From Tricholoma matsutake (lineage: Eukaryota; Basidiomycota; Agaricomycetes; Agaricales; Tricholomataceae), in contig AP026547.1 of the NCBI GenBank assembly GCA_026075535.2, forward strand, positions 10,416,001 through 10,480,000: a stretch of 64,000 bases of DNA, given 5' to 3'. The translations under genes were made by a program, and so were the position numbers. This document shows positions 34,582 to 45,102 of the stretch, piece by piece. How positions within the stretch are numbered: position 1 is the first letter of the stretch; every line of letters starts with the position of its first letter. The notes under the pieces are model-generated. The model worked only from the letters and a program-made list of their open reading frames with translations, was not told the origin of the DNA and did not search any database.

Positions 34582-35007
34582 TATAAGGGCAACCTAAGCC
34601 TCTAGCAAAGGGAAATCCAAAGTTAAAATTATACTACATAGTACAGGGATTGGGGACACACCTAGCAAAGGGAAATCTAAAGAGAAAACTCTAAGGATCC
34701 CTATGCCGATGCCCAGTATATGTGAAGATGACAAAAATCAAATAATAACCTAAAAGTAGAAAAGGCGGAGATAGGCAGATCAAGGCTGCCAAATGACATC
34801 ATACCAAGGGGTAGGTGTCGGAAGGGGTGCTCCGCCTCTAAATATAAAAGTGTCAACATGTACAAACATGATAGAAAGGGAAAATTAGTAATAAAATCCG
34901 GAAAAATCATAGAAAATGAAGAATAGAAGGAAATGAAGTGAGGAAAAATATAGAACGAGTGTAAAAAATAGGAGAAACACACAGGGCACCCCCCTAGTCC
35001 CCTTACA
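34582..35007 (-). repeat. 3' LTR of gypsy B
   Basis: 426 bp, TATAAGGGCAACC ... CCCCTTACA on the plus strand. Nearly identical to 39776-40201. Confidence 0.92.
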
Positions 35008-35059
35008 TCACCCCCTCTCTAAGATGCATCACCCCGATGTATTCGAAATTGCATACGAC

Positions 35060-37672
35060 CAAAGTCTGTGACTTGAATGTGACATGGTGCAGCAGTGTGC
35101 CGTCGGTGGAATTCCTTGATTAACCAAGGGGCATTCACATCAGACTCTTCGACCCATGAGTTCTCCTCATACCCATAACCTTTCCAATGTACCAAATACT
35201 GGAGTTTTCCTCAATGCAAATGGCTGTCCAAGATTGACTCGACTTCATATTGGGGTTCTCCCTCGATCACTGTAGGCAGTAGTAGTGGGTGTGAATGGTG
35301 TCCCAGGAACGGATCTGGGGGAGCTGGAAGCAGTTTGACAACATGGAAGACTGGGTGGAGTCTGGACATGGAGGCTGGGAGGCGTAGACAATAGGCATGC
35401 ATTCCAACACACTTGACAATGGGGAAAGGTCCCAAGAAGCAATGAGCAAGTTTCTTGGACAGACATGTAGTGGAGATGTCACTGGAGTCAAGATAAACTT
35501 GATCACCAACCTTGTACTGAGGGGTCAGGGAATGGTGCTGGTTGTAAAATCGCGCCATGTCGTCCTTTGCCTTTGCTAAGGCTGCCCTTGCCTCCTCCAA
35601 GCTATCCCGCATGCATTCTGTGAACTCATTCACTGTCTTGATGTGTGAGGGAGTTTGGCGAGGTTCAAATCCCATGTGTGGATGTTGTCCAGTGTCTAAG
35701 AGGAAAGGGGTCTGTTGAGTGGAAGCATGGACATGGTTGTTGTATCCGAACTCGGCCAAGGGGAGAAGATCGTCCCAATCGTCCTGGCATTCATTGACAA
35801 AGATGCAGATGTACTGCTCCAGTTCCTGGTTGACTTGCTCAGTCTGGCCGTCAGTTTGTGGGTGATAAGCAGTCGAAGCAAGGAGTTTGATCCCCAGGAG
35901 TCAGTACAGCTCATGAGTGAACTCTGCCATGAGCTGAGGGCCACGATCAGAGAGGAAAGCACCAGGAAGTCCATGTAATTTCCACACATGGTGGAGGTAG
36001 AGTCGGGCGGCACCCAGGGCACTGACAGTGGTGTGAGTGGGAATGAAGTGAGCGTGTTTTCACACTGAGTCAACTGTGCACATCACTGCATCAAACCCAT
36101 TCGACTCTGGCAACTCCACAACAGACAACATCCCAACGACTCTCTGGAACAGGAAGAGGGTGTAGCTTGCCAATGGGTTTGCGACGAGGAACCTTGGTGT
36201 GTAAGCAAAGGTCACAAGTGTGACAATACTGACCAATGAGCCATGACATTTGTGGCCACCAATAATTCCATGAGGTGAGCTCCAAGGTCTTCCAGCATCC
36301 AGGATGACCAGCAATCTGTGAGTCATGGTGTTGGGATATGATGCGCCGGCAAAGGTCTGGGTCATTGGGAACATAGATGCAGTCCCTGAAATACAACAAG
36401 TCCTCCTTTTCAGCCCACTCTGCCGCATGCAAGGAAAGGGTGGATCCCTTCCTCAGTTCTTTAACAGCTCGGGCAACAACATCCTCATGTAAACCACTAC
36501 GGTTTGCATGATGAATGTCATGTAAGATGTCCCGCTCCTTGCCCTGGGGTGCGATGCCTTCCAGTGCCCAAATGGTGAACAGGTCTGGCTGCAACAACAC
36601 AATGTTTTGGTTGTCATCACTGCCATCCCCATGGTCTGCACGTTGGGAGAGGGCATTGGTCTTCCCCATGCTGGGACCCGGATGGTGGTGCAAGGAGAAG
36701 TCAAATCTGGATAGATACAGGGACCAACGAGCTTGACGATGGTTCAATTTCTTGGTTGTCATAAAGTACTCGAGATTCTTGTGATCCGTCCAAATTTCCA
36801 CCTTGTGTTGGGCACCCAGCTGTGACTCCATTCACCTTGATAGGATCCATCTCCACTTGACCCTCCAAGATAATCAGGCTGAGGTACTCGATCTTGGTCT
36901 TCTCAAACTCGCATTTGTCCTGATGAAGGTAGAGTTTGTACCGTCGAAGCCATTCTAGGATGAGGTGCATGATGCGACGGTGCTCTTCAACCATGCGAGT
37001 GAAGATGAGGATGTCATCAAGATAGATGTAGACAACACCTTCGAGGATGAGGTTGTGGAAGAGGTCATTCATCATGGTCTGAAAGGTGGCAGGGCTATTA
37101 GTAAGGCCAAAGAACATGACAAGTGGTTCAAAAAGACCACAGTTGGTACAAAAGGCTGCCTTCCACTCATCTCCCTCCTTTATCCTCACATTATGGTAGC
37201 CCCTGCGGACATCGAGCTTGGTGAAGTATTGGGCTCCATGGAGCTGGTTCATGAGTTCAGAGATGAGAGGTAGTGGGTAGTGATTTTTGACCATGATGTT
37301 GTTGAGCCTTCTGTAGTCTTGAACTGGTCGAAGTGAGCCATCCTTCTTCTTGACAAAGAAAAAGGGAGAGGCCATGGGTGACTTCAATGGTCGAACAAGT
37401 CCAGAGGCCAGGCGCTTGTTGATGAACTGGTCAAGCTGTTGTTGTTCTTCAGGAGAGAGAGGATAGACCTTGCAGGATGAAGGGGTTGCACCGGGGGTGA
37501 GTTTGATTGCATGATCCCATGGCTTGCGCACAGGAAGAGAGTCAAACGATTCCTTGGAGAACACATCTCCAAACTCATGGAGATGAGGGAGCAAGGAATT
37601 AGTAGAGGATTTGGCAGCATTGGTTTGTGGAAGGCCTTGGCGAGGCATTGGGATATCTTCGATGTAGCACAC
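35060..37672 (-). pseudogene. Pol of gypsy B: RT, partial RNase H, integrase, chromodomain
   Basis: RT (37672-36830) is open and well conserved: FFVKKKDGSLRPVQDYRRLN, TKLDVRRGYHNVRI, GLTNSPATFQTMMNDLF, and the intact catalytic box YLDDILIF. Just after EMDPIKVNGV (about 36820) the sequence jumps to GAQHKVEIWTDHKNLEYF. The RT thumb/connection and the N-terminal part of RNase H, roughly 200 residues by comparison with A2, are therefore missing. Integrase follows: AGHPGCWKTLELTSWNYWWP, CHTCDLC, FLSDRGPQLMAE, DGQTEQVNQELEQY. The C-terminus ends in a chromodomain (EGEPQYEVESILDSH, a stop near 35210, then LQYLVHWKGYGYEENSW). Frameshifts lie near 36090 and 35930. Confidence 0.88.
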
Positions 37673-37907
37673 ACCTCATGTGATGAGCAAATCACAGTGT
37701 AGAGATCTGATCACCCTCCTCCACTTCCTCTGGGTCCTCATCATCATCATCATCCAAGTCCAGCATCAGATCATGAACCCCTTCCAACTCCACTTCAGGT
37801 ATAGGCAGGGGTCTGGCACGACACTTCTGAGTACATCATATCGTCACCTTCTGTCCACAACATTCTTGCCTGGCTTCTGTGAAACAAGTCCGACAGCGGG
37901 ATGGACA

Positions 37908-38495
37908 TCAGCTCATGGTGACCTCCCCAGTACACCAGTCAACCTCTGGGTTATGGTCTCGAAGCCATGGATATCCCAAAATCACCTTTTGCTTTCCTAA
38001 TTGAGCGACAGCAAAAAGGGCACACTCACTATGATCTTTGTAATGGAGAACCAGGTCTACAACCTCTTGGATGGCACCAGCTTCATTTGGGGATCCATCC
38101 ACATTATACACAGGTATCGGACACAAGAGTGAGCAAGTATTTAGGTGATGTTGTTGTGCAAGATGGGAGTTGATGAAGAGACCAGTCGCACCAGAGTCCA
38201 GGAGCGCAGAGACACCAAGTATCTGTCCAGTGTCAGTCATCTGCAGTTCGATTGCTAGGTTCAAGGAATGTGTAGAGGGAGTGGATGCAACAATATACTT
38301 GCATGGTAGTTTACGCTCCCATGATTTAATTTTGGGGTGTGGAGCAGAAGGAGAGATGGGGAGAGCAGGTACATCTTCAGCCAACTTCGAAGGGTCAGAG
38401 AGGGGAGCAGTCACAGAAATGGATTCATTCTCCAGGGATTCAACTGACAAGACTTCAAAGTGGTTATGGACAGGCAGTGAGGGCATACGATTCAC
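37908..38495 (-). pseudogene. Protease region of gypsy B
   Basis: A 195-residue open frame contains the retroviral-type aspartic protease motif LLDSGATGLFINSHL (about 38174-38200) and ends with VILGYPWLRDHNPEVDW. It lies between gag and RT, in a different frame from RT. The enzyme would cut the polyprotein. Confidence 0.85.
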
Positions 38496-38499
38496 TCAC

Positions 38500-39745
38500 T
38501 GTGAATAGGAAAATCCTGCTCCTCTACAACTTCTGACTTGATCTCCTCTGCAACCTGATCCTTCACTTCCTCAACATCTACAAGTGCCAACAGGTCTTGG
38601 AGGAGTTCATCTCACCCCTCAGGGGTGAGCATGCGGATATCCTGATGATGGGGACACGCTCCAGCCCTGTGTCCAGTTTCCCCACAACGGTAGCAGAGAT
38701 CCAACCTATGCGCATGGCTGCAGGCTGCATCAACATCCATTGGTACTGGGACATTGATGGCTGGTGTGGGAGTTTGACAAACAGGAATGGGGTTAAGGTG
38801 GGGAAGGGTTTGATTGAAGGTGTAGGGCGCATGAGTGGTAGTTGGAGCACGGAATGCAGCATTAAACGCCGCATTTGTGAGTCAGTTCTTGTCACAGAGT
38901 GAAGCAGCTTCATACCAAGCAAAGATATCATTGTCCACTGGGCGCCCTTCCAACATCTGTGCAATCTGGTCCTGAATTTCTCGGTTGAGCCCCTGTCAGA
39001 ACTTCACCACCACTGGTAGCCCACTCCCATATCCTGCCATGTCCACCAAATCCTTGAACTCATCGATATAACCATCCATGGATTGACATGCCTGGTGGTA
39101 AGAGGATGACTCGAGTTGTGTCACTGCTCGGTGGTGTTCATTGAGGGGACAAAAGTGGCACACAAACTCAGCTCAAAAGTCACCCCAAGTGGAGAAAGGT
39201 AGAGAACCGAGTTCTTTAGTTTGACACAGGATATGGTCCACATAGAGATAGGCACGTTCAGATTTCATATATGTAAAGGCCCAATAAATTTTTGCAGCCT
39301 CATCAATGAATTGATGCAACTGGAGACTGATGTATAACTCACAGGAATTAAGGAATGCATGTCCCTGCACACGTGCACCATTAAATTCAGTGGGGGGGGA
39401 TGGTTTGATCTGGGTGCACTCCTTAGTGGGTGCGTTTGGCAGTACATCATTGTTGGGTGCGCTTGGAGTTGTAATGGGGGGAATATTGGTCATAGGGTTA
39501 GTCTGGAGGGTCCTGACAAAGTTTTCAATCATAGATTTAAGTGAATCGATTTGTGTGCGCATTCCGGAAATGTCGCTTTCAAGTGCGTCAAAGTGCTCTG
39601 ATGCATCCATGTCACTAGAGGGCGCGTTTGGTGAAAATGGTGGTGTAATAAAGGCAAGACTATCTGGAACGGTGTGTAGGGAGTCTGTGTAGCTTTGGGA
39701 AGCATCATCCAGTCCGTACCTGCCTACCTTGGCCAGTGCATTCAC
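38500..39745 (-). pseudogene. Gag of gypsy B
   Basis: The ATG at 39745 opens 190 residues: an N-terminal coiled region, then the capsid-like core (FNGARVQGHAFLNSCELYIS). A stop at 39173 interrupts the frame, but downstream sequence continues (FCPLNEHHRAVTQLESSSYH) to a CCHC zinc knuckle CYRCGETGHRAGACP at about 38651-38698. Several stops, so decayed. Confidence 0.82.
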
Positions 39746-39775
39746 GATTTCGGGCCTTAGGGGAGAGTTTGTTAC

Positions 39776-40201
39776 TATAAGGGCAACCTAAGCCTCTAGC
39801 AAAGGGAAATCCGAAGTTAAAATTATACTACATAGTACAGGGATTGGGGACACACCTAGCAAAGGGAAATCCAAAGAGAAAACTCTAAGGATCCCTTTGC
39901 CGATGCCCAGTATATGTGAAGACGACAAAAATCAAATAATAACCTAAAAATAGAAAAGGCAGAGATAGGCAGATCAAGGCCGCCAAATGACATCATACCA
40001 AGGGGTAGGTGTCGGAAGGGGTGCTCCGCCTCTAAATATAAAAGTGTCAACATGTACAAACATGATAGAAAGGGAAAATTAGTAATAAAATCTGGAAAAA
40101 TCATAGAAAATAAAGAATAGAAGGAAATGAAGTGAGGAAAAATATAGAATGAATGTAAAAAATAGGAGAAACACACAGGGCACCCCCCTAGTCCCCTTAC
40201 A
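39776..40201 (-). repeat. 5' LTR of gypsy B
   Basis: 426 bp partner of 34582-35007. The bases just inside (GTAACAAACTCTCC on minus) are not an obvious tRNA primer site. Confidence 0.92.
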
Positions 40202-40249
40202 CCCTGACTCACACTGCTCACATTGAAATACAGTAAATGAGCTTTTTTG

Positions 40250-40820
40250 GGTAAACTAGGAGGAAGATGTGCATCCCAAAAAAGAATGGTTAAGTAATTT
40301 ACCTAATGCTTAGGGGAGGGTGTATATATACTATATGTAAAATGCAAATTTTTGAAAGGATCCATTGAGGCATTGTGGAAATATAGTGGGATGAGGTTTT
40401 TAGGTAAACTAGGAGGAAGGGGTGCATACCAAAAAAAGAACAGTTAAGTTGTTCAACTAATGCTTAAAGGAGGGTGCATATATACTATATATAATGTAAA
40501 ATACAAGTTTGCAAAAGGATCCATTGAGGCATTGTGGAAATATGGTGGGATGGGTTTCTTAGGTAAACTAGGAGGAAGGGGTGCATACCAAAAAGGAACG
40601 GATACATTGTTCAACTAATGCTTAGGGGAGGGTGTATATATATAATGCAAAATACAAATTTGCGAAAGGATCCATTCAGGAATTGTGGAAATATGGTGGG
40701 ATGGGTTTCTTAGGTAAACCAAAGGTAAACTAGGAGGAAGGGGTGCATACAAAAAAGGAATGGTTGGGTTATTAAGCTAATTCTTTGGGGAGAGTGTAGA
40801 TATACTATATGCAATGTAGA
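40250..40820. repeat. Tandem repeat of about 155 bp, four copies, inside H1
   Basis: GTAAACTAGGAGGAAGGGGT ... GCATACCAAAAAAGAA ... CTAATGCTTAGGGGAGGGTG ... AAAGGATCCATTGAGGCATT recurs near 40250, 40405, 40562 and 40725. Non-coding. Confidence 0.85.
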
Positions 40821-40945
40821 ATACCAATCTTCAAGGGGAACAAATCACTAATTATTGAGATAGAGCAAAACAACCTTTGGCACAACCTCAAGCACAAAAT
40901 CCCTCATATCTTTGCAAATACTCTACCATGTAGGCTAATTATTGT

Positions 40946-41389
40946 TAGTGTTTGAAGGTCCAGTCCATGGTTATGTAACAGTCTTTTGGAATTTTGAGAT
41001 GTAATTTGCTTGTTAAAGCCTTACAACATATCCTGGCATTTCAGGACTTTTTGTATACAATGTCAGTATAGGGCCAAAAATGTTTTCTCATTACACCTCA
41101 GTGGTTTATACAGAATTAAACATATTAAACACAAAACGATTTTTCCAGTTCATACATTTTTCTCAAAACCTCAGAAAATGTATAGACTGGAAATTTTGTT
41201 TTATGTTTAATACATTTAATTCTGTAAAAACCACTGAGGCATAATGACAAAACCTTTCCAATCATGTATTGACATTGTGTACAAAAATTCCTGAAATTCC
41301 AGGATAAGTTTTAAGGCTTTAACAAGCAGATTACATCTTAAAATTCCAAAAGACTGTTACATAACCATGGACTGGACCTTCAAACACTA
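40946..41389. mobile_element. Palindromic hAT-type MITE (444 bp) inside H1
   Basis: TAGTGTTTGAAGGTCCAGTC at the left end is matched by its reverse complement at the right, and the pairing continues for about 200 bp toward the centre. The 8-bp duplication ATTATTGT (40938-40945 and 41390-41397) flanks it exactly. It has no coding capacity. Confidence 0.92.
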
Positions 41390-41694
41390 ATTATTGTATC
41401 ATTTAGAAGTGGAAATAAAGCTGAATCCAAAACCTGTTGAATCCCACAACACTGTGCAATGGGTTGCAGTGTGCTACAGGTTTGATTTTTTGGATACCAT
41501 ACCCATACCTGTGTACACCGTCACGTGAATACCACGGGTATTCCTGTACCCATGATATACACTACTTATGAAAGAAAAGGTAGATTACATATATACAAGT
41601 ACTTCTGGCTTGTGCCAAAAGGATGAGTAATCATATGTGGCACAGTGAAACAATGATGTATGCACAAGTAAGAGAAGGTGCACTGATATGGGAA

Positions 41695-41706
41695 GTTGTG
41701 TTCTTC
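41695..41706 (-). other. Candidate self-priming site of gypsy A2
   Basis: The same dodecamer as in A1 (minus GAAGAACACAAC) directly adjoins the 5' LTR. In this copy the LTR partner near 41876 has decayed to AGAAACCAAC. Confidence 0.4.
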
Positions 41707-42103
41707 TGTTAGGGCACCACTATCTGCTAGCTAAGACCATGTGGGTTCTCTCTACAAGAAGGGGGTGGGATCCACGTGTGTGATGGGGGAATTGATGGTT
41801 TTGATGAGAGGGGTTATTTATAGATGAGTTTGTTGAGATAGGCCATTCACACCACAAGTGTAGGTGGAATACCTAAGAGAAACCAACTGCAGTCCCCTAG
41901 GTGTATATTTAGGGTTTATATACTATGTTACATATATTGTACATTGTTGTTACTGACATGTGCATACATGCACATATATAGTGATGCATGTGAAATAAAA
42001 TTCTCACACTATCAAAGTGTAGTGTCATTTGGTGTCATGTAGCATAATTCGACATAATAAAATGAAATGAAATTTTATTAGGTAATGGGGCTGTTTCCTA
42101 ACA
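41707..42103 (-). repeat. 5' LTR of gypsy A2 (397 bp)
   Basis: TGTTAGGG ... CCTAACA, homologous to 3706-4107 and 27876-28277. About 135 bp of leader (41573-41706) separates it from the H1 insertion; this leader matches 3566-3705 of A1. Confidence 0.9.
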
Positions 42104-42356
42104 GGTAGCAAGCACAAAGGGTAGTCAATGCAGAAATGATCACCGGTTACAAGTGTAGCCGATTCTGGGAGTTGCCTTTTATATCTAAAATCCACATCTC
42201 GGCTAATTTTATGTCTCATGGTTTCAAAAGTCACTAATAGTTGCTTCGAATTACTGACCATGGGTAAAACAGCACTGATTTTTTTGTTTGCACTGATTTT
42301 TTTGGCAGATCCAGGATTTAAGAATGAGTCTTTCTTATGTAAAAATAAGGACTCAT

Positions 42357-42703
42357 AATGTGAAATGCACAATGCAGAATCTGGAATGTGCAATGTGGAA
42401 TCTGAAATGTGCAATGTGGAATCTGAAATGTGCAATGGGGAATCTGAAATGCAGAATTTGAAATGCCCAATGCAGAATCTGAAATGCCCAATGCGGAATC
42501 TGAAATGCACAATGTGGAATCTGAAATGCACAATGTGGAATCTGAAATGTGCAATGCACAATCTGAAATGCAGAATTTGAAATGTGCAATGCAGAATCTG
42601 AAATGCACAATGTGGAATCTGAAATGTGCATTGCACAATCCAAAATGTGCAATGGGGAATCTGAAATGTGCAATAGGGAATCTGAAATGCAGAATCTGAA
42701 AGG
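42357..42703. repeat. 21-bp minisatellite, inverted relative to the 25-27 kb array
   Basis: About sixteen units of TCTGAAATGCACAATGTGGAA type, the reverse complement of the units at 24946-27205. Four overlapping open frames on both strands come only from the repeat. Confidence 0.9.
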
Positions 42704-42709
42704 TTTAAG

Positions 42710-43609
42710 CTCCCAATCTTCTGTCAACTCTGAGTCCTTTGCTATTTTTTATTCCACAACTCTATCTACTCTTCTCCAACTCACTCTCACTCCAAGTCGT
42801 ATATGCAGACCATACAATCTGAGTTTCCCACACCATCAAGTTGCAGAGCAATGCACATGCAGAAAACTAGGCTACAAGGATAATGTTGTGATATTGCCTT
42901 GGTTTCTTTATCACCTTTTCATTGTCATACTCACTGTATATATATCTGACAAGATAGACACAGACACCTCAGTCCATTATATGCAGACTGAGGTGAGTAG
43001 ATACTCAAACACTTGATCCAGTTACTCACTGTACTATTTATAGTCTACTCATGTATTATCTAGGTTGGATTTCTACATCTTTAGGTCCTCATGTAGTTCG
43101 AATCTCACTCTCATCACCAGATGGAGAGGCCCGAGCTGCCTCCTAAGTGCTTGGAGTCGCTAGCAATGCAGTGGGATGCGATGCTCATTCGAATCGTCTC
43201 TCCTCCTACACAAGCTACATGCTAAATGGCATGCTAAGAAGGCCTGGAGGGTCGCTCCGCGACACTCCATCGTCTACGTATTCCGCTCTGTCGGATCCCT
43301 TCAGCCTCTGCTTGTTCTCTATCAGGAACCTCTGCGATGGTACGATGTAGATAGAAGGGGAGAGAAGCGTGGTTGACGGGCAGATGATACTTGAGTGGCT
43401 GAGGAATCATCACATCATCAATACGGATAGGAGCCGCGTCTGCTCCTTCACTTCCAGCAATTAGTTTTTCAAGGAATTGATTGCATTGTGAGCAATATGT
43501 ACAACAAGCAGTTGGTTATCTGTAGAATCGACGTATGGTATTCATGTCAGTGTGGGTATGCAAACAAGGCGAGATGCTTGATGATGTTGTTGTGAGAGTA
43601 GCATAACAG
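42710..43609. other. No gene confirmed; a coding-like patch at 43120-43376 (+)
   Basis: A plus-strand stretch (MERPELPPKCLESLAMQWDA in one frame, then AKKAWRVAPRHSIVYVFRSV in another, stop at 43376) looks like decayed coding sequence but I do not recognise it. The rest is unremarkable. Confidence 0.25.
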
Positions 43610-44165
43610 TCACAGACGGGCGCTCTGGCTGATGAGTTGAGCGAGATCCCCTGACTTGAATGCAGCTTGGACTTTGTCATTTCCTGCATGACATATTAAA
43701 CTGGTGTGAATATCAAGGATTACGAGGATACACACCTCCGATGTGTTTCTCGTCTGTGAAGGAAACTCTCGAGTCAAAAGGGAGAAAAACGAAGAAGCGA
43801 AATGCTATTCGTACTGATGAAGACGTTCGGCACGGTGCGCTGACCTGTTTTCTCTTGCAGGTAGTCTTGGATCTCTGCCTCGTCATCTCTTCCATCAATC
43901 CTACCAGGTTTCAAGGTCATCCTCGTTTACAAGGCGCATTACATTGCGATCAAACAACGTACTCGACGATGACCGGCTCCAGCTCCTGAAATTCTCTCGC
44001 AAAAAGCGCTTTGGTCTGTCCGGAGTATGGACACCAGCTCTTGGAGAAAATGACGACCTTCTTGCCAACGATAGTCGACTAATATAAGAGATTTGTCAGA
44101 GATACTAGCAAACAACATCAGCGGGATTCTAGATTACATGCCTCTACGAAGTCTTTGACGGCCAT
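43610..44165 (-). CDS. Glutaredoxin (CPYS active site), five exons, about 105 residues
   Basis: Glutaredoxins reduce protein or glutathione mixed disulfides and can hold Fe-S clusters. The ATG at 44163-44165 gives MAVKDFVE. The first intron appears to use GC-AG (GCATGT...TATTAG, 44079-44141), the only choice that keeps frame. Exon 2 encodes STIVGKKVVIFSKSWCPYSG, with the active site CPYS at residues 24-27 instead of the commoner CPYC. Further exons give EIDGRDDEAEIQDYLQEKTG, the cis-Pro motif TVPNVFI, and GGNDKVQAAFKSGDLAQL, with a TGA at 43610-43612. All family landmarks and the length are normal and no lesion was seen, so it is probably functional. A Ser in the fourth active-site position favours a monothiol or glutathionylation-type mechanism (inference). 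Confidence 0.85.
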
Positions 44166-45102
44166 GGTGAAGTTAGGGGAATGAGATGGAATACGGCTAA
44201 CAGCAACAGAGAGATAAGGAGATGAGTGGAGATACAAGTTGGCTTTTTACGGCTCGGTGACTATTTATATGTCATTTGCTTCCGTGCGAGTGGTGTTATC
44301 GGTCACATGAGACGTTGTAACGTGACCACTGACATTAATCATCCCCGACACCGACCACCGGTAGAATTACATCCGATTCTTTGATTAGATATCGCGAGAT
44401 GGCCAGCCCCTAAGTAGTATTCTCAAGAATGTCATGTCAGCATCCTGAGAAAAGCTAATAGAGCGCTGCTTGTCCTCTTGTCCAACCCAAGCTCGTGAAC
44501 TTGAAGAGTTCCAAGAGAGAAGGTGCAATAAGTGTGCATTGTCCTGTGGTCCCAATGCAAGTAAAGTGCAGCGTTAATGAAAGAAAAAGTAAACTTGTCC
44601 ACAGTTCGATGTCCGCTACTGACGTGATACTTGGTGGTCCTCGAAATTGACTGTTCCTTTAGAACTGTCCCCGATATTAGAGAAGTTCCAAGCATAACCT
44701 CGTGAAATGTAGTCAAAGTTTGTAAAGGAAACGGAGTAACCCAATTACGGACAACCTGTGTATATCGACGTTGACTTGCGTGGAGAAGATTTGAATCCTG
44801 CACCAGGTGTTTTCCTCGGAGTCGGCGAGCAGCCCAGTTAGACATGAGTACACAAAATTGGCAGGCGTCTAATCTGATGCGTGATTTATGTAAATATATA
44901 AAAAAATCAATTTGCAAGACAGGAAGAGTGTTGCGTTACACAAGCATCATGAGTTCGATCACAACGCCGATCGTAAAGTCAACCCGAGATGACGTCGGTA
45001 AACAGATGTCAACAACGTGTATGATTTGAACCACCACAATCTCTGCGCTTGGACGCGTGTGTACTAGTTTTCCATACGTGGCTGCTTAAATTCTAAGTAG
45101 TC
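44166..45102. other. Intergenic between divergent glutaredoxin and kinase genes
   Basis: This shared upstream region should hold both promoters. A 161-residue minus-strand frame (44432-44917) has no recognisable domain or codon pattern and was not called. Confidence 0.4.

Larger units (their letters stand above)
34582..40201 (-). mobile_element. Ty3/gypsy element B, full length (5620 bp), relatively young
   Basis: Two 426-bp LTRs (34582-35007 and 39776-40201) and a perfect TSD CCCTG (34577-34581 and 40202-40206). By eye the LTRs differ at about 11 positions (about 2.6%), almost all transitions and about half at CpG. Internal order on minus: gag, protease, RT, RNase H, integrase, chromodomain. 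It carries an internal deletion between RT and RNase H, plus a few stops, so it cannot act alone. Confidence 0.92.
34180..41564. mobile_element. hAT-like element H1 (7.4 kb with its own insertions; about 1.76 kb without gypsy B)
   Basis: An 8-bp duplication CTTATGAA (34172-34179 and 41565-41572) flanks ends that begin TAGGGTGTAACACAGGT and, read from the right, TAGTGTATATCATGGGT. The 8-bp TSD and TAGNG termini fit hAT. The sequences either side of it are contiguous in gypsy A1 (around 3560), proving an insertion. No transposase was recognised. Inside are gypsy B, a tandem repeat and a MITE. Confidence 0.82.
27876..42103 (-). mobile_element. Ty3/gypsy element A2, full length but interrupted by three layers of insertions
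   Basis: It has a 3' LTR at 27876-28277, a 5' LTR at 41707-42103 and a perfect TSD GGTAG (27871-27875 and 42104-42108). Removing the solo LTR (28588-29284) and the hAT-like element (34180-41564), with one TSD copy each, leaves about 6.1 kb, a normal gypsy size. Gene order on the minus strand is gag, protease, RT, RNase H, integrase, chromodomain. A purine-rich AAAAGAGGGGTAA lies just before the 3' LTR. Several frameshifts and stops make it non-autonomous now. Confidence 0.9.

Noticed and set aside
34701..34982. 93-codon minus-strand frame (and its twin at 39856-40221)
   Set aside because: It lies inside the gypsy B LTRs and has no element protein similarity.
42025..43016. Several open frames of 100-200 codons on both strands
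   Set aside because: The 21-bp repeat unit equals seven codons without stops in most frames; the frames are artefacts.
43660..43989. 109-codon plus-strand frame
   Set aside because: It is antisense to the glutaredoxin exons.
44432..44917. 161-codon minus-strand frame between glutaredoxin and kinase
   Set aside because: No recognisable motif, no splice pattern, and it sits where both promoters are expected.
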